A DNA stretch of 64,000 nt from Paenibacillus chibensis (GTDB taxonomy: Bacteria > Bacillota > Bacilli > Paenibacillales > Paenibacillaceae): the NCBI RefSeq assembly GCF_004001045.1, contig NZ_BIMK01000010.1, positions 124,001 through 188,000 on the forward strand, in the 5' to 3' direction. Shown piece by piece: positions 7,777 to 17,911 of this stretch (position 1 is its first letter; each line of letters starts with the position of its first letter). A program made the position numbers and the translations under genes. Under the pieces are notes generated by a model. That model had not been told where the DNA came from and searched no databases. It saw nothing but the letters and a program-made list of their open reading frames with translations.

Positions 7777-10700
7777 TTAATTCGTGATCATTTGGTAAAT
7801 CAATTTGGCCAGCTCCGCGCGGGTAACAAATCCCTTCGGATCAAAACGGCCTCCGCCTTTCCCGTTCATGAACCCCAGCTGATTCGCCCGGCCAACGGCT
7901 TCGGCAGCCCAGGACGACACCTGATTCATGTCCTTGAAGGCCTCCTTACCGGAACCGGTCCGCTCCCTGCCGTATAACACATCGCTCAGCTTTACCAGAA
8001 TGACGGCCGCTTCCTCGCGGGTAACGGTATCCTGCGGCCGGAATTTGCCATCACTCCCCTGGATGATGCCTAGCTTCACCGCTTCCGCCACAGCCGCGGC
8101 ATAATAAGCAGCTTCAGGCATATCCTTGAAGTTCTGACCGGCAGCAGACATGTCAACGCCGGCTGCGCGCATAGCCAGGGTAACGAAATCGGCCCGAGTT
8201 ACGTTCAAGCCGGGAGCATAATGCTCATCATCAATGCCTTGGATCCAATGCTTGGCAGATAGCTTGGCGATATATTCATCCGCCCAGGTGCCCTGTACGT
8301 CCTTGAACTGCTTATGATATTCCAGCACGGCGTAGGCGCCTGGCTGCTCCGCCGAGAAAATGACAGAACTTCCATCAAAGCGTCCGCCCTTATAGCTCGG
8401 CTTCAAGCCTTGCAAAAGATATACGCCAGCATAGTCGGACTGCAGCTGCTTTAACTGTTCAGCTGACAGGCTGCGGTTGATGGTAACCGGACCTCCAAAT
8501 GCGGTAACGGCTGTTTCAGACTGTCCTTTGATGAGGGACAACCGCAGCGTGAACACCAGGCCGCCATGCATATAATTGGTCGAGGACCCGATCGCGCCGG
8601 ATAGCGCTTGTTTCATGGTGTCATTCATGGATGTGTCGATCTTCAGCAGCAGCTGCTCCGCATCATCCAAATGATCCGGAAGTGCTGCTGCCGGATACGT
8701 CACGTTCAAGCCCGGTGCAGCGATAATCAGGGACTGATTGCTGTCCTTCGCTTTCTTGACCGCTGAAGCCGGGAGGTACAAGGCCAAATCTGCGGGTTGT
8801 CCGCTGCTGCTGCCGTTTAACACCAGCGTTACCTTGCCGTTCGTAGTGCCGACAAGGGCTTGCTCAAGCGCCTTGGCATCCGCACGGTATGCACCGTCAG
8901 ACGAAGGCTGCAGCGCGAGCTGCCCTTTTCCCGTTTCGGGTGCTGGATTCGAAGGGGCGCTTGGCGTTCCGGAATTTGTCGATCCGCTTCCGTCACTGCC
9001 ATGACCGCCGCTTCCCGGAATTTCCGGATGAACTTCGCCGGTTTCCTTGCCGGTATAGAAGCCCCAAACATCGGACAGCACGCTGCCGCTGAACGCATCC
9101 TCGGCTTTGACATACCACTGGTTATAGCTGTTGGCGGCAAGCCCTTTCCAGACGACGGTAGCTTCAGTGCCGCTCTTCACGTCGGACTGGGCACCGATAT
9201 TCTCGTCCGTATACACTTTGACGCCGATATAATCTGTTGCCACGCGTTTGGTGGTTGGCGCAAGTCCAAGGTCCAGACTGAATTCGTCCTTGCCGGGCTC
9301 AGTCTGCGGATCATAGTAATTGTAATCGTCCAGATAAGGAGAATACGTTTTGATATGCAGCTTGTTGTTCTTCATGTCGAACTGCATTAAGCGGATATAG
9401 CCGAGTCCGCCTTCCGGCGCGCCTTGATAGTCGGCCAGCATTTGATACACGCTGCGATCCGGAATGCCATCCCCATTGTCGTCAAGCTGGTCCACTTTAA
9501 GCTCCGCATCGTGATAGTGGCCGGACAACGCAGCGATGACATTTTTATTCGGCTTGATAACTTTCTCGAAAATTTGATCGGCGATCGGCGCCCGGTTATT
9601 CGATACAAGCAGATATTCATGAAGACAGAGAATCGCTTTTCGTTCCGGATATTTGGCAACGACCTCGTTCATCCAGTCGATTTCCTTGTCACCTAGGCCC
9701 CAGCCCATATATACGATGATAAAATCATTACCGTTCGACGAAACCAGATCGTAATGGCCCATGTTATCGTCATACGAACCGCCGTACACCTGGCTGTTTC
9801 GGAAACGGTCCGCACCGAAATACTGCTTGAACTTGGTATAATCGTTGTTCTGATGATCGACGTCATGATTGCCTGCAAGCACGCCGTAAGGGATATTGGC
9901 ATTTTCCAGCACCTTCATATCCTTGTCGGCTTCGATCCATTGGTACTCCTGGTAGGATTTATCCACCACATCCCCGGTATGGATCACGTATTTTATATTC
10001 ATTTTCTCCTTTTGCTCCACGACCCAGTTGACGATCTTTTGATAAATCAGCGGATAGCTTTGGGAGTAATACTGCGTATCGGACATCCAGACAAACGAAA
10101 AATCATATGGATCCTGCGTTTCCGGCGTCGGCTTGCTGCCGCTGCCGGCAGCTTGGACCGCGATTTCATCCTGCACCATCACATCGATTTTGCCGCCGCT
10201 CGCATAGTCACCGGCCTGAACGACCGCCTCCAACGCAAAATCGTCCGGGCCGGCAATCACATGATCCAGCTGCTCCCATTTTTGGCGCGTCTGGCTCCAG
10301 GCATACAAGCTGACCTTGCGCCCTTCAAGTGATTTGCCCTTCCAATTGATTTCGACCCTGTCGCTGCTTTTTACAGAAGGATCCAGTTTCACTTCAAAGC
10401 GCTGATAAGGAAACTGCTCCACGGAATCATTCACGAGATACTTCCCGTCTTCCGCGCTGATCTTTTCATAGTCTTCCTTGGTAAGCGCCTTTTCCCCGGC
10501 AGGGGACATTTCCTTCGGAGGTTCGGTTACCGACGTATTCGTATAACCCGCAAAGACTTCGGGACGGCTTCCATCATATTTGAATCCCTTATAGAAGGTG
10601 ACTTTCATAGGATCCTCGTTTGGATCCTGGACTTTCACCGTCAGTCCGGCAGAGCTGCCCACACCGGTCTGTCCCTGAGTCGGACTGATCAACTGCGGGG

Positions 10701-13700
10701 CAAGCGGATTTTCGTCCGGCACCTTAAAGCTCACGGTTTGCTCGGAAATGTTTCCAGCATGATCGGACGCCTGGATATGCAGCTGATGCGTGCCACCCTT
10801 CATTTGTCCGGAAGAAGTAGCGTACGGAAGCGCAATCGTTGTGTCATCCAGCTTAACGGTGACCTGATCTACCCCGGCGTAAGCATCCGTCACATCCGCA
10901 TCAATGACGAATTCGCCTCGATATTCCTTGCCTTCCTCAAGGGTCGGCTTGATGACAGGCGCCGTATTATCGACAATGACGCTGGCCGTCACTTCCTTCG
11001 TCCCGTCCGTTGCCTTGATTTGATGAGGGCCATCCTTGGCCGTCTTCGTGTTCCAGGTGTAAGCTTTGGCTTTCAGGTTCTCCTTCTTCAATGCAAAATG
11101 GAATCCGATGGCTTCGCTTTTACCTGCGGAATCGCCCATCTTGATCTGTTTTTCTTGTTCGGCATAGGCAGGATCCCAAATCTCCGTGCCGTCTGCAAGC
11201 AGCAGTCTGACGTTTTTAACTTCAAAATCATCCTTATTCTCTTCCGGACGCTTGTCAAACGGCGACGTTTTCGATCCCGCCCGGATAAAAATAACGTTAT
11301 CCCCTTCGTTCAGGCGCTCGGCGCTGATCGGGAAGGACAGGGTTGTATACGTCGTTATCGGATCCATGAACGTATATAGAATCGTTTTATCTTCAAGCTC
11401 CGGCGGGCCCATCGTTACGGCGTTTTTAAAATAATAATCCACGTTCACGGCGTCAAATACGAAATAGGCGTCATGCTCCAGTGCCGAAGCTGTCTCGCTA
11501 TCTCCGATTTGCTGTCCGTCAAGAGAGAGGCTCACGCCAGCCGCTACACCGGATTCGGACGTCCCCTTGATCGTGTGCGTGCCTTTCAAGATTTCCTTGT
11601 CTTTAACGTTCAGACGCAGCGGTTCGCCATAAAAGCCGCCGGTTACGTCCACTTGGGCCGTATTCGATTTCGTTTCGTTCGTCCCGTCGGACACCACGAA
11701 ATAATATTCGATGTATTTGCGTCCGATCAGATCGGCCGAGGTAAGCCTGTAATGATACATCATATCATTGTAGTCTTCCATTAAGCGGTGCACGGTGAAA
11801 TCGCTCTGCTTGTCGGAGCGCACGTACACCTCGACGGAAGCGACTTCATGATCGTCCTTGGCATCCAGTTTGATCTCTAGCCCCTTGGACTGATCCACTT
11901 CAGTCAGACCGGTCAAATCCTTAATCACCGGAGGCTCCGCATCCAGTTCAACATGTACGGGTGCAGCCGGTACCTGCGATGGAAGGACCAATCCCGGGGA
12001 GGGCGCCGCGCTGCCGGAGCTGGCCTTGATCATCACGCTGCTCCCATTCACCGGATAACTGTAAACAATCGCTTTGTCTTCTTTCGTTTCATCCGACTTC
12101 GTCCCGCCCTCATACATGAGGTCCGCGTCATAATAAGCGGAAGAAATCTCTTTGCCTGTATTCGTCTTAATAACGACCGCCCGTCTGCCGGAGTTAGCCA
12201 TACCATCGCTCTGAATGCTCTGCAGCGTTACGTCCGGAATCAGGTTCGTATGATAAAAGCTGTTGAAATCATCTGCCTTGTAGTTCGTGTTAGCCGTATT
12301 TTTAATCCAGAATACAACGGATTGCTTGGAAGGAATCGTAAAATCCTTGTTCACAGAGGCCCATTCCACGTCCGCGGACGGCCCTTTATCCGGATATCGG
12401 TAATAGATTTTGTAATTTTTGAAGTTAACCGGCTGATCGGTATTGTTGTACACCTCGATGTATTCGTATGCATCCGAAGAAGTCCCCTGCACGTTCGCTG
12501 AATTGGGAACCAGCTCCGTTACAAGCAGCGTCGGTGCTTTGGAAGCATCGAATGCCGGCATGTTGACCTGAGTCGTGTATGCTTTGTCCAACACGCCTGC
12601 TTGAATTCGGTATTGCAGCGTGGGCTCTACCAGGGCCGAGGCGGGAATCGTAGCCGCATAATCTCCGCTGCCACCGGAATCCGTCATCGTCGTCACGGTA
12701 TATCTTGCTTGCGCCGGCGTCTTGTAGAGAAGCTTTACGGGAGCCTTGGAGCCATCCGCATTGGTCCCCGGATTTTTGACATGGGCTTTGATTTCAAGAT
12801 CCTTGGCATCCACGGCCTCCGCTGGGCCATGGCTGATATCAGTCTGCTGACCCTCATCCACAACCGGCGGCACCGCCTGATCAGGATCGATGCTTCCCGG
12901 CGTTGCCGGAAGCTTCCCGGACGAATCCAAGACGCCCATCACGATGCTTCCGGCCGCAGGATGCTTGAAGAACACGCCCATATTCGCTTTGACATGGGAT
13001 GGTTCATAGGAAGCCGATACCACCGTTTCCCCCGACGCCGCCTTAATCATCAACGTTCGCGCGCTGCCGTTAGCCATTCCTCCTTTACCGGGTATGCGGA
13101 ACAGATTGACGCCTTCAATTAATTGAGCTCCGTAATTTTGATTAAATTCCTCGGTTTTTACTTCCGTATTCTTGTCGTTCATAATCCAGAATACGATAGG
13201 TTGACGTGCCGGGATGACCACATCCGTTGCGGCATCAGGTGCCCATACATCCTTGTTGTTATAGAAAAAAGTATAATCTTTGAAGTTTACCGGCTGATCC
13301 GTATTGTTGTAAACCTCTACAAATTCATAAGCGTCCGTTGTGGTTCCCGGAAGGTCTGTGGTGTCAGGTACCATCTCGGTAATCAGCAGCGGAGGCACTT
13401 GCGCGGCAGCCGCCATCGCTTGCGGCACTTCGTTCTGAGAGGCTTCCGCTTCAGTCTGGATCGAGGTCGTGTACGTTTCGGACTTCAGGATCGTTCCTTC
13501 CGTATCCCATACTTCGATGGTGTACATCAGCTCATGTCCAATCAATGGCTCGCCTGGAATAACGCCTACGTATGTATCCGCCTGCTGACCCGGCGACAAA
13601 GGAACCGGCATTTGGTCTTCTCGATCAACGGAGAAACGGATCTGTCCCGTCCATGGACCGGTTACGCCTTCAATTTGTGCGGTTACTGCATAGTCCTGCT

Positions 13701-13941
13701 TCTTGGGAACCGAGGCTGCCGGCGTATGCTGCAGGAGGATCGTCTCCGATGGACGGCCGGAGCTGATCTGTCCATTTTCTGCAGGCGCTTCCACGGTTGA
13801 CGGTTCCGCGCTCACCGGCGCGGGAACAAAGGATGGCGTTCCCGCCGCAAGTATCATGCTGCTCAGCATGACGATCGTCACGCTTCGTTTCATTCGGTTG
13901 GTCCTGTTCAATGCTGCTTCCATCTCCTTTATCATTGGCAT
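7777..13941 (-). CDS. Giant SLH surface protein with lamin-tail and metallophosphoesterase domains
   Basis: About 2054 residues, secreted and wall-anchored. A signal peptide (core MKRSVTIVMLSSMILAAG) is followed by two lamin-tail-like domains at ~182-325 and ~467-610, each with LL-TE-VP and YE--EVYNNTDQPVNF motifs, then Ig-like regions, a calcineurin-like phosphoesterase at ~1280-1550 (SDTQ, GDVVD, GNHD, GHYHD), a proline/glycine-rich linker and three SLH modules at ~1877-2054 that bind pyruvylated wall polymer. Lamin-tail domains occur with nucleases and phosphatases in secreted bacterial proteins, so phosphate scavenging at the surface is plausible. The start is uncertain: ATGs at 13941, 13935, 13923 and 13893 are all possible. 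It has its own terminator. Confidence 0.88.
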   Translation of the reverse strand: MPMIKEMEAALNRTNRMKRSVTIVMLSSMILAAGTPSFVPAPVSAEPSTVEAPAENGQISSGRPSETILLQHTPAASVPKKQDYAVTAQIEGVTGPWTGQIRFSVDREDQMPVPLSPGQQADTYVGVIPGEPLIGHELMYTIEVWDTEGTILKSETYTTSIQTEAEASQNEVPQAMAAAAQVPPLLITEMVPDTTDLPGTTTDAYEFVEVYNNTDQPVNFKDYTFFYNNKDVWAPDAATDVVIPARQPIVFWIMNDKNTEVKTEEFNQNYGAQLIEGVNLFRIPGKGGMANGSARTLMIKAASGETVVSASYEPSHVKANMGVFFKHPAAGSIVMGVLDSSGKLPATPGSIDPDQAVPPVVDEGQQTDISHGPAEAVDAKDLEIKAHVKNPGTNADGSKAPVKLLYKTPAQARYTVTTMTDSGGSGDYAATIPASALVEPTLQYRIQAGVLDKAYTTQVNMPAFDASKAPTLLVTELVPNSANVQGTSSDAYEYIEVYNNTDQPVNFKNYKIYYRYPDKGPSADVEWASVNKDFTIPSKQSVVFWIKNTANTNYKADDFNSFYHTNLIPDVTLQSIQSDGMANSGRRAVVIKTNTGKEISSAYYDADLMYEGGTKSDETKEDKAIVYSYPVNGSSVMIKASSGSAAPSPGLVLPSQVPAAPVHVELDAEPPVIKDLTGLTEVDQSKGLEIKLDAKDDHEVASVEVYVRSDKQSDFTVHRLMEDYNDMMYHYRLTSADLIGRKYIEYYFVVSDGTNETKSNTAQVDVTGGFYGEPLRLNVKDKEILKGTHTIKGTSESGVAAGVSLSLDGQQIGDSETASALEHDAYFVFDAVNVDYYFKNAVTMGPPELEDKTILYTFMDPITTYTTLSFPISAERLNEGDNVIFIRAGSKTSPFDKRPEENKDDFEVKNVRLLLADGTEIWDPAYAEQEKQIKMGDSAGKSEAIGFHFALKKENLKAKAYTWNTKTAKDGPHQIKATDGTKEVTASVIVDNTAPVIKPTLEEGKEYRGEFVIDADVTDAYAGVDQVTVKLDDTTIALPYATSSGQMKGGTHQLHIQASDHAGNISEQTVSFKVPDENPLAPQLISPTQGQTGVGSSAGLTVKVQDPNEDPMKVTFYKGFKYDGSRPEVFAGYTNTSVTEPPKEMSPAGEKALTKEDYEKISAEDGKYLVNDSVEQFPYQRFEVKLDPSVKSSDRVEINWKGKSLEGRKVSLYAWSQTRQKWEQLDHVIAGPDDFALEAVVQAGDYASGGKIDVMVQDEIAVQAAGSGSKPTPETQDPYDFSFVWMSDTQYYSQSYPLIYQKIVNWVVEQKEKMNIKYVIHTGDVVDKSYQEYQWIEADKDMKVLENANIPYGVLAGNHDVDHQNNDYTKFKQYFGADRFRNSQVYGGSYDDNMGHYDLVSSNGNDFIIVYMGWGLGDKEIDWMNEVVAKYPERKAILCLHEYLLVSNNRAPIADQIFEKVIKPNKNVIAALSGHYHDAELKVDQLDDNGDGIPDRSVYQMLADYQGAPEGGLGYIRLMQFDMKNNKLHIKTYSPYLDDYNYYDPQTEPGKDEFSLDLGLAPTTKRVATDYIGVKVYTDENIGAQSDVKSGTEATVVWKGLAANSYNQWYVKAEDAFSGSVLSDVWGFYTGKETGEVHPEIPGSGGHGSDGSGSTNSGTPSAPSNPAPETGKGQLALQPSSDGAYRADAKALEQALVGTTNGKVTLVLNGSSSGQPADLALYLPASAVKKAKDSNQSLIIAAPGLNVTYPAAALPDHLDDAEQLLLKIDTSMNDTMKQALSGAIGSSTNYMHGGLVFTLRLSLIKGQSETAVTAFGGPVTINRSLSAEQLKQLQSDYAGVYLLQGLKPSYKGGRFDGSSVIFSAEQPGAYAVLEYHKQFKDVQGTWADEYIAKLSAKHWIQGIDDEHYAPGLNVTRADFVTLAMRAAGVDMSAAGQNFKDMPEAAYYAAAVAEAVKLGIIQGSDGKFRPQDTVTREEAAVILVKLSDVLYGRERTGSGKEAFKDMNQVSSWAAEAVGRANQLGFMNGKGGGRFDPKGFVTRAELAKLIYQMITN

Positions 13942-14119
13942 GGCTTCGCTACTTCCATTTCTATTGTATAAAGGAAATGTTCGCTGAATATTAATGCTTC
14001 GTAAATGGATAGTTAATATCGTTAAATCTCGAAATATATTAAATAAAACATTTTTCATTCATAAACCAATAAAAAACAGGAGCCGCACACATGCAGTTCC
14101 ATTCATCCATCAAATTTGA

Positions 14120-14749
14120 TTAGTACAATCTTTGCTCATAGCTCTCCTTTAAGGACGCTCGAACCTCCTCAGTGGAGAGGCGCAGCCTTCCGGCATGCTC
14201 GGCAATGATCTCCGCCGGGTCAGGCAGGACCTCGGATGACGGCCAGGAATCGGGCTGCCATAGTCCGGACCGTTTAAAAGCCTTGGCACAGTGCATATAG
14301 CATTCCTCCACTTCGACCCCGATGCCGGCGGCAGGCACTTTGCCTTGGGCTGTCATCCGCTCCAGCAGATCGCGGTCGCGGATAATGTATGCTTTGCCGT
14401 TGATCCGCAATGTTTCTTCCAAACCGGGAATGATGAAAATCAGCCCGATCCGCGGATTCGCAAGCAAATTGCGCAGCGTATCGTAACGGCGGTTGCCCGG
14501 GCGTTCCGGCAGCACGAGATGATGATCATCCACGATATGTACGAAGCCCGGGGCATCGCCGCGCGGAGAGCAGTCGCACGCTCCTTCTGCATTGCTGGTA
14601 GCGACGAATACCATCGGCGACAGCGAAATGAAGTTCCGGCAGTGATGGTCTATCCGTTCGATGACCTTCTGGTTAACCAGCTCCCGCGGCCTGCCTGCAA
14701 GCTGCTCCAGCTCTTCTTCGGATTGGATCAAATCTTTGAATATGCTCAT
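14120..14749 (-). CDS. Pyridoxamine 5'-phosphate oxidase-like FMN flavoprotein
   Basis: A 209-residue split-barrel flavoprotein of the PPOX class, in the branch named after MSMEG_1061/DR_2398. The core shows FISLSPMVFVATSN, a CSPRGDAPGFV motif, then LPERPGNRR-DT-RN and NPRIGLIF-IPG, all typical FMN and fold segments. Such proteins bind FMN or F420-like cofactors; the substrate is unknown. The ATG at 14749 is set by GGAGGTGG; the longer frame upstream runs through the MerR terminator and is spurious. It follows the MerR regulator in the same direction but behind a terminator, so it is only partly linked. Confidence 0.85.
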   Translation of the reverse strand: MSIFKDLIQSEEELEQLAGRPRELVNQKVIERIDHHCRNFISLSPMVFVATSNAEGACDCSPRGDAPGFVHIVDDHHLVLPERPGNRRYDTLRNLLANPRIGLIFIIPGLEETLRINGKAYIIRDRDLLERMTAQGKVPAAGIGVEVEECYMHCAKAFKRSGLWQPDSWPSSEVLPDPAEIIAEHAGRLRLSTEEVRASLKESYEQRLY

Positions 14750-14784
14750 GTTCCCACCTCCGCTTCTATTATAAAGACGAAAGA

Positions 14785-14825
14785 ATAAAAAAACAGCCAG
14801 CGGACTCATAAAGGTCCGGGCTGTT
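14785..14825 (-). terminator. Terminator after the MerR-type regulator
   Basis: On the minus strand AACAGCC pairs with GGCTGTT, with an inner GGAC/GTCC stem, followed by seven T residues. Confidence 0.8.
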
Positions 14826-14834
14826 CTTCCTTTG

Positions 14835-15572
14835 TCAGCTGTTCGCGTCCGCATATTCGGCCATCGCATCGCGCATAAACCGTGCAAGTCCTTCACCGAA
14901 CTGATCAATGTTACGGGTAAAGCGTTCGTCGTCAACGTACATTTGGCCCAATCCCTTAAACGCCTCCAGCGAGTATTTGCCCATCCGGTTCAGCCAGTCG
15001 TACCACTCCCCGATCGCTTGCTGGGCTTCCTCCGAAGCTGGCGGTTCATTCCGAAGGGCTGCCAGCTTTCGGTAAATGGCATTCATTTCCTCGCCCAGCT
15101 GTTCCTGTTCTGTCTTCGACAGCTTGTTCAGCTTGGCATTGGATTCGTCAACCGCTTGATCCCCCCAGCGTTCTCTGGCTTCCTGCTCATAAGGGTTGCT
15201 GCTGAAATCAAAGCCTGCAAATTTATCCTCGTTCGTCATCTCGATCTCTCCTTTTTCATGCTTCATCGTTTTCTCCAAGGTTTCGATCATCCGCTCCAGC
15301 CGGACGCGCTTTTCCAGCAGCAGCTTATGGTGAAGCTCCATCGCCTCCCTGCGGTTGAAATCGGGACGGCTGACGATCTCCCGGATTTGCTTCAGCGGAA
15401 ACCCGAGCTCCCGGAAGAACAAAATCTGCTGAAGCAGCGCCAGGTCTTCGCCTGTATAGACGCGGTATCCCGCTTCGGTCGTTTCGCTTGGATGCAGCAG
15501 ACCGATATCGTCATAGTGATGCAGCGTGCGCACGCTGATGCCTGCCAGCTCGGCGACTTCCTTTACCATCAT
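14835..15572 (-). CDS. MerR-family regulator with TipAS effector domain
   Basis: A 245-residue regulator of the TipA/Mta type. The winged helix at residues 1-70 (VKEVAELAGISVRTLHHYDDIGLL, then GYRVYT) is followed by a coiled-coil dimerisation helix and, from ~115, an antibiotic-recognition (TipAS) domain with the GDQAVDESNAKL region. The family twists DNA at promoters with a 19-base spacer to activate them on binding a drug. Such a promoter lies just upstream (15597-15627), so autoactivation is likely. The ATG at 15572 has AGGAGG nine bases ahead. The regulated efflux or resistance gene is not evident next door. Confidence 0.9.
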   Translation of the reverse strand: MMVKEVAELAGISVRTLHHYDDIGLLHPSETTEAGYRVYTGEDLALLQQILFFRELGFPLKQIREIVSRPDFNRREAMELHHKLLLEKRVRLERMIETLEKTMKHEKGEIEMTNEDKFAGFDFSSNPYEQEARERWGDQAVDESNAKLNKLSKTEQEQLGEEMNAIYRKLAALRNEPPASEEAQQAIGEWYDWLNRMGKYSLEAFKGLGQMYVDDERFTRNIDQFGEGLARFMRDAMAEYADANS

Positions 15573-15596
15573 GGATGTTCTCCTCCTTTCACCATC

Positions 15597-15627
15597 ACTA
15601 TAGAGAATGACGTAACGTGAGAGTCAA
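15597..15627 (-). promoter_or_regulatory. MerR-type promoter with 19-bp spacer
   Basis: On the minus strand TTGACT (15627-15622) and TATAGT (15602-15597) are separated by 19 bases, the over-long spacer that defines MerR-activated promoters. The spacer carries an ACGTtACGT dyad, as expected of a TipA-like operator. Confidence 0.75.
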
Positions 15628-15755
15628 TAGGCTGATTTAAAATTTGACCCGCATTCCAGGCTGGCCTGTGATTTTATTTGCCGTCCATGATATCATAGAA
15701 ATCAAACCGCAATCTACATATGAAATGACACCATATATTCAAGGGAGCTGAACAT

Positions 15756-16991
15756 ATGAAACAGGAAATCATGGACCGCTTTATTTCCTATGCCAGAATC
15801 GAAACGCAATCGAACGAGGATAGTCCGACTTGTCCTTCCACACCAGGGCAATTGACACTTGCACGCAAGCTGGTCGAAGAATTGCATGCGCTTGGCATGC
15901 AGGACGTGACCATGGACGAGAACGGCTATGTCATGGCTACGCTGCCTTCCAATACAGACCGGGATGTGCCGACCATCGGCTTTCTGGCGCATGTGGACAC
16001 GGCAACGGACTTTACGGGAGCCGGCGTCAATCCGCAAATCGTTAATAATTATGACGGAGGCGACATCGTTCTGAATTCCGGATTGAATGTTGTCCTTTCC
16101 CCTAAGCAATTTCCCGAGCTTTCCGGATATCAGGGCCACACCTTGATCACTACGGACGGGACAACCTTGCTCGGCGCCGACGATAAAGCCGGCATCGCCG
16201 AAATCATGACCGCTATGGCTTATCTGATCGCCCATCCGGAGCTTAAGCATGGCCGAATCCGGGTCGCATTCACTCCCGACGAGGAGATCGGCAGAGGTCC
16301 CGAGAAATTCGATGTCAAGGCCTTCGACGCCACCTTCGCCTATACGATGGACGGCGGCCCGCTGGGCGAGCTCGAATACGAAAGCTTCAATGCGGCCAAA
16401 GCCAGCATCACGATTAACGGCACGAATGTCCATCCGGGCACGGCCAAAAACAAGATGGTCAATTCCGTCAAAATCGCCATGGAATTGAACGGCATGCTGC
16501 CAGCAGAGCAGGCGCCCGAGCATACCGACGGCTATGAAGGGTTTTACCATCTCCTCAGCCAAAACGGCGATACGGAGCGCACCCGTATGGAATATATCAT
16601 CCGCGATTTCGACAGAGCGGAATTTGAAAACAAGAAAGAAAATTTGAAACGGATCGTGAAGGAGCTTCAGGCGAAACACGGAGAAGAACGTATCGTGCTG
16701 GAGATGCGCGACCAGTATTACAATATGAAGGAAAAGATCGAGCCTGTAAAAGAAATCGTGGACATCGCCTACGCGGCAATGGAGAGCCTCGGAATCAAGC
16801 TGATCGTGAAGCCCATCCGCGGCGGAACCGACGGATCGCAGCTATCCTACATGGGTCTGCCTACACCTAACATTTTTACCGGCGGCGAAAATTACCACGG
16901 CAAATTCGAATACGTCTCGGTCGATAACATGCTGAAGGCCGTGCAGGTTATCGTGGAAATCGTTCAACGCTTTGAGCAGCGCGGCGAATGA
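15756..16991 (+). CDS. pepT: Peptidase T (tripeptide aminopeptidase)
   Basis: A 411-residue M20 metallopeptidase that removes the N-terminal residue from tripeptides in the cytoplasm. Zinc-site motifs are in place: HVDTA (residues ~78-82), GADDKAG, the catalytic EE of PDEEIGRG, the MDGG segment and the C-terminal [10 protein letters not shown] motif. Length matches the family. The ATG has AAGGGAG upstream. It overlaps the following methyltransferase by four bases (ATGA), so the two are translationally coupled. Confidence 0.95.
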   Translation: MKQEIMDRFISYARIETQSNEDSPTCPSTPGQLTLARKLVEELHALGMQDVTMDENGYVMATLPSNTDRDVPTIGFLAHVDTATDFTGAGVNPQIVNNYDGGDIVLNSGLNVVLSPKQFPELSGYQGHTLITTDGTTLLGADDKAGIAEIMTAMAYLIAHPELKHGRIRVAFTPDEEIGRGPEKFDVKAFDATFAYTMDGGPLGELEYESFNAAKASITINGTNVHPGTAKNKMVNSVKIAMELNGMLPAEQAPEHTDGYEGFYHLLSQNGDTERTRMEYIIRDFDRAEFENKKENLKRIVKELQAKHGEERIVLEMRDQYYNMKEKIEPVKEIVDIAYAAMESLGIKLIVKPIRGGTDGSQLSYMGLPTPNIFTGGENYHGKFEYVSVDNMLKAVQVIVEIVQRFEQRGE

Positions 16992-17824
16992 GCAGCATTC
17001 CAGAAGGGAATCGCCAAGGCAACATCGAGCGCTTTTCCGGTTACGAGAATACCTATGACCGCTACCGCCCCAGCGCCCCTTCTCAGGTCGTGGACATACT
17101 CACAGGTTACTTGCAGCACCGGCCGGAACTTGTACTCGATGTCGGCTGCGGTACCGGACTTTCCACCTTTATCTGGGCCGACCATGCAGACAGCATCGTC
17201 GGCGTGGAGCCCAATGAAGATATGCGAAGCAAAGCCGAATCGAAGCTGGATTTACAGAGTCAACAAGGCGGCGCAGGCCGAATCCGGTTTATGGGCGGAT
17301 ACTCGAACCAGCTGGATTTTAAGGATGCATCTGTAGATGTGGTCACTTGCTCGCAATCCTTCCACTGGATGGAGCCGGTCAGCACGCTGGCCGAAGTTGC
17401 CCGGGTGCTGAAGCCTGGAGGCGTGTTCGCCGCCTATGATTGCGACTGGCCGCCATCAGCCTCCTGGCAGGTGGAGAAGGCGTACGTAGAGCTGCTCGCC
17501 CATGCAGACGATCTGCTGAAGGAACGCCAGGCAGAACAGGAGCAAGCCGTGAAACGCGACAAAAACTCGCATCTTCGCAGCATTATCGGAAGCCATCGTT
17601 TCCGCTATGCACGGGAAATCGTATTTCACAACATGGAGACCTGCGACAGTGAACGATATTTCGGCCTGGCGCTTAGCCAAGGCGGTCTGCAAACCGTCAT
17701 GAAGCTCGGATTCACGGAGCTGGACGAACAAATCCGGCGGTTTCAGGAATCGGTAACCGATTATTTCCAAGGCCGCACGCTGGACGTCATGTTCAGTTAC
17801 AGAATGAGGATCGGCATCAAGTAA
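16988..17824 (+). CDS. Class I SAM-dependent methyltransferase
   Basis: A 278-residue methyltransferase with motif [13 protein letters not shown], an acidic VGVEPNEDM strand, the CSQSFHWM segment and the [10 protein letters not shown] loop, the pattern of the UbiE/type-11 branch often seen in small-molecule methylases. The acceptor is unknown. It starts inside the pepT stop codon region (ATGA overlap), with no strong ribosome site of its own, so it depends on coupling. A terminator follows. Confidence 0.87.
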   Translation: MSSIPEGNRQGNIERFSGYENTYDRYRPSAPSQVVDILTGYLQHRPELVLDVGCGTGLSTFIWADHADSIVGVEPNEDMRSKAESKLDLQSQQGGAGRIRFMGGYSNQLDFKDASVDVVTCSQSFHWMEPVSTLAEVARVLKPGGVFAAYDCDWPPSASWQVEKAYVELLAHADDLLKERQAEQEQAVKRDKNSHLRSIIGSHRFRYAREIVFHNMETCDSERYFGLALSQGGLQTVMKLGFTELDEQIRRFQESVTDYFQGRTLDVMFSYRMRIGIK

Positions 17825-17831
17825 ACGTAAT

Positions 17832-17867
17832 AAGGCGGATCAAGAATACTCTTGTTCCGCCTTTTTT
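17832..17867 (+). terminator. Terminator of pepT-methyltransferase operon
   Basis: AAGGCGGA and CAAG pair with CTTG and TCCGCCTT, broken by one mismatch, followed by six T residues. Confidence 0.85.
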
Positions 17868-17911
17868 CATTACCGCTACAGCAAGTCGCAGAGCGGTTCG
17901 AATCAAAATTC

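Noticed and set aside
14750..14935. Longer N terminus for the PPOX flavoprotein
   Set aside because: It would translate through the MerR terminator and overlap the MerR gene; GGAGGTGG clearly marks the ATG at 14749.
14059..15755. Possible riboswitch or T-box leaders ahead of the flavoprotein, MerR-type gene and pepT
   Set aside because: I looked for TPP, FMN, SAM and T-box core motifs and saw none; only the terminator and MerR-type promoter are supported.
15714..16679. 321-codon minus-strand frame across pepT
   Set aside because: PepT is certain on the plus strand; the minus frame has no start signal and no recognisable domain.
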